Shown piece after piece: positions 5,352-6,337 of a stretch of DNA of 6,337 nucleotides. The notes beneath the pieces are model-generated. The model did no database searches, was not told the origin of the DNA, and saw only the letters and a program-made list of their open reading frames with translations. A program made the translations under genes and the position numbers. Source of the stretch: Dehalococcoidia bacterium (GTDB lineage: Bacteria; Chloroflexota; Dehalococcoidia; Lucifugimonadales; JAGWBF01); contig JAGWBF010000089.1 in the NCBI GenBank assembly GCA_021296025.1, forward strand, positions 1 through 6,337. Direction: 5' to 3'. Numbering within the stretch: the stretch's first letter is position 1; each line of letters opens with the position of its first letter.

Positions 5352-6337
5352 ATGGCCGAAGTTCTGGTTCTTGGCGCTGGAAACGGCGGATTTGCGATGG
5401 CAGCCGATCTTGCGGTCCGGGGACACAAAACCACCCTCTTCAACCGCACTGAAACGACCCTGTCAGCCGCAAAGGAACAGGGCGGCATACACCACAGCGG
5501 CGTCTTGGGGGAAGGCTTTGCCCCCGTGGACCACATTGTCACCGACCTTAAGGGGGTGGTTGCCAAGGCGGACCTCATCGTAGCCTGCGTTCCCGCCACG
5601 GCGCACCGCTCTCTGGCCCAGACCCTTGCTCCCCATCTCCAAGAGGGTCAGAGGTTGCTGCTGAATCCCGGCGGTATGCTGGGAAGCTTGGCCTTCCTGC
5701 TGGAGCTCCGGGCAGCCGGCCACTCCGGCAATATCGCGATAGCCGAGACGGGCACGCTGACCTACATCTGCCGGAAGTCCAACCCGGGCAGCGTATTCAT
5801 CACCAACGTCCTGAAAAGCGTTCCCTGCGCCGCCTTTCCAGCCTCTTCCACCAAGGGTTTCCTGGCGGATGTAGATGGCATCGTGCCCAACCTCATGGAG
5901 GTGTCCCACATCCTGGCCGCGGGTTTCGCCAACGTCAACGCCGTCCTCCATCCTCCTGCCATGGTGCTGGGCGCCGCGTGGATCGAGCACACCCAGGGGG
6001 ACTTCCTTTACTACCTGGATGCGGCCACTCCCGCCGTGGCCCACCTGTTGGAGGCCCTGGATACGGAAAGGAGAGCGGTGGCCGCCGGCTGGGATGTGGA
6101 TGTATCCTCCTTCCCCCGACTGTTTGCCAGCATCGGGTCCACCTCCGAAGCCGCCGGCGAGAAAGAAGACTACCTGCTTACCCTGCTGGACAGCGTGCCC
6201 AATCACCATATCAAGGCCCCGCCATCCCTGGACCACCGTTACATGCATGAAGACATCCCCTACGGGCTTGTCCCCATGATCGACCTGGGACGGGCTGTCG
6301 GTGTCCCAACGCCCACCATGAGCGCCGTAGTCCAAAT
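5352..6337 (+). CDS. NAD(P)-dependent octopine/nopaline (opine) dehydrogenase family protein, 3' truncated by window
   Basis: An open frame of 328 codons runs from ATG 5352 to the right edge without a stop; the family's usual length (about 360-400) suggests 30-70 residues lie outside. Opine dehydrogenases reversibly join or split an amino acid and a 2-keto acid using NAD(P)H. Residues 1-30 form the Rossmann start (VLVLGAGNGGFAMA, with GAGNGG at 8-13). The C-terminal helical domain starts near 175 and carries VLHPPAMVLGAAWIE with His200, DFLYYLDAATPAV, DTERRAV and HRYMHEDIPYGLVPMIDLG with Asp301. His200 and Asp301 correspond to the His-Asp catalytic dyad described for N-(1-carboxyethyl)-norvaline dehydrogenase. 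The LGRAVGVPTPTMSAV segment is typical of the family's end region. A GAGG at 5339-5342, overlapping the previous stop, precedes the ATG by nine bases; the gap is 11 bases. In a catabolic cluster it would work in the oxidative, opine-splitting direction; that direction is inferred. Confidence 0.9.
   Translation, partial: MAEVLVLGAGNGGFAMAADLAVRGHKTTLFNRTETTLSAAKEQGGIHHSGVLGEGFAPVDHIVTDLKGVVAKADLIVACVPATAHRSLAQTLAPHLQEGQRLLLNPGGMLGSLAFLLELRAAGHSGNIAIAETGTLTYICRKSNPGSVFITNVLKSVPCAAFPASSTKGFLADVDGIVPNLMEVSHILAAGFANVNAVLHPPAMVLGAAWIEHTQGDFLYYLDAATPAVAHLLEALDTERRAVAAGWDVDVSSFPRLFASIGSTSEAAGEKEDYLLTLLDSVPNHHIKAPPSLDHRYMHEDIPYGLVPMIDLGRAVGVPTPTMSAVVQ

Noticed and set aside
5463..6335. A 290-codon open frame on the minus strand
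   Set aside because: It is antisense to the opine dehydrogenase, whose motifs are clear. The minus-strand product is Gly/His/Val-rich and matches nothing I recognise.
1..6337. CRISPR arrays, insertion sequences or long direct repeats
   Set aside because: No regularly spaced repeats, transposase motifs or long repeats are visible.

Overview
The window is a compact, GC-rich bacterial region with every gene on the + strand. Starts include ATG, GTG and TTG, and most genes have a clear GGAGG-type ribosome binding site. The gene content resembles deep-branching Chloroflexota (Dehalococcoidia/SAR202-like), which are known for many enolase-superfamily and amidohydrolase genes. That placement is a low-confidence inference, because no phylogenetic marker is present.

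Left part (1-1076), metal and redox: the window opens inside the C-terminal end of a P1B-type copper-exporting ATPase. A 75-residue YHS metal-binding protein follows. Then comes a small glutaredoxin-like gene with its own promoter. Its reading frame appears to stop at TGA (1065-1067), but two more codons and a TAA follow in frame, and a perfect hairpin lies just downstream. This is the layout of a selenoprotein with a C-terminal Sec-Ala-Phe-stop, and it is the most striking item in the window.

Middle (1077-1355): a near-consensus sigma-70 promoter drives a tRNA-Asp (GUC) with an encoded CCA. A short leader with two hairpins separates the tRNA from the next gene.

Right part (1356-6337), a probable catabolic operon of five genes with gaps of 53, 29, 6 and 11 bases: a 4-oxalocrotonate-tautomerase-like protein (a TTG start places the catalytic proline second), an Atz/Trz-type amidohydrolase, an M24 metallopeptidase-like hydrolase, a muconate-lactonizing/dipeptide-epimerase-like enolase-superfamily enzyme, and an octopine/nopaline (opine) dehydrogenase that runs off the right edge. 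Together they suggest breakdown of an amino-acid-derived compound such as an N-carboxyalkyl amino acid, peptide or cyclic amide: hydrolysis, epimerisation, oxidative cleavage to amino acid plus keto acid, and tautomerisation. The substrate cannot be read from the sequence.
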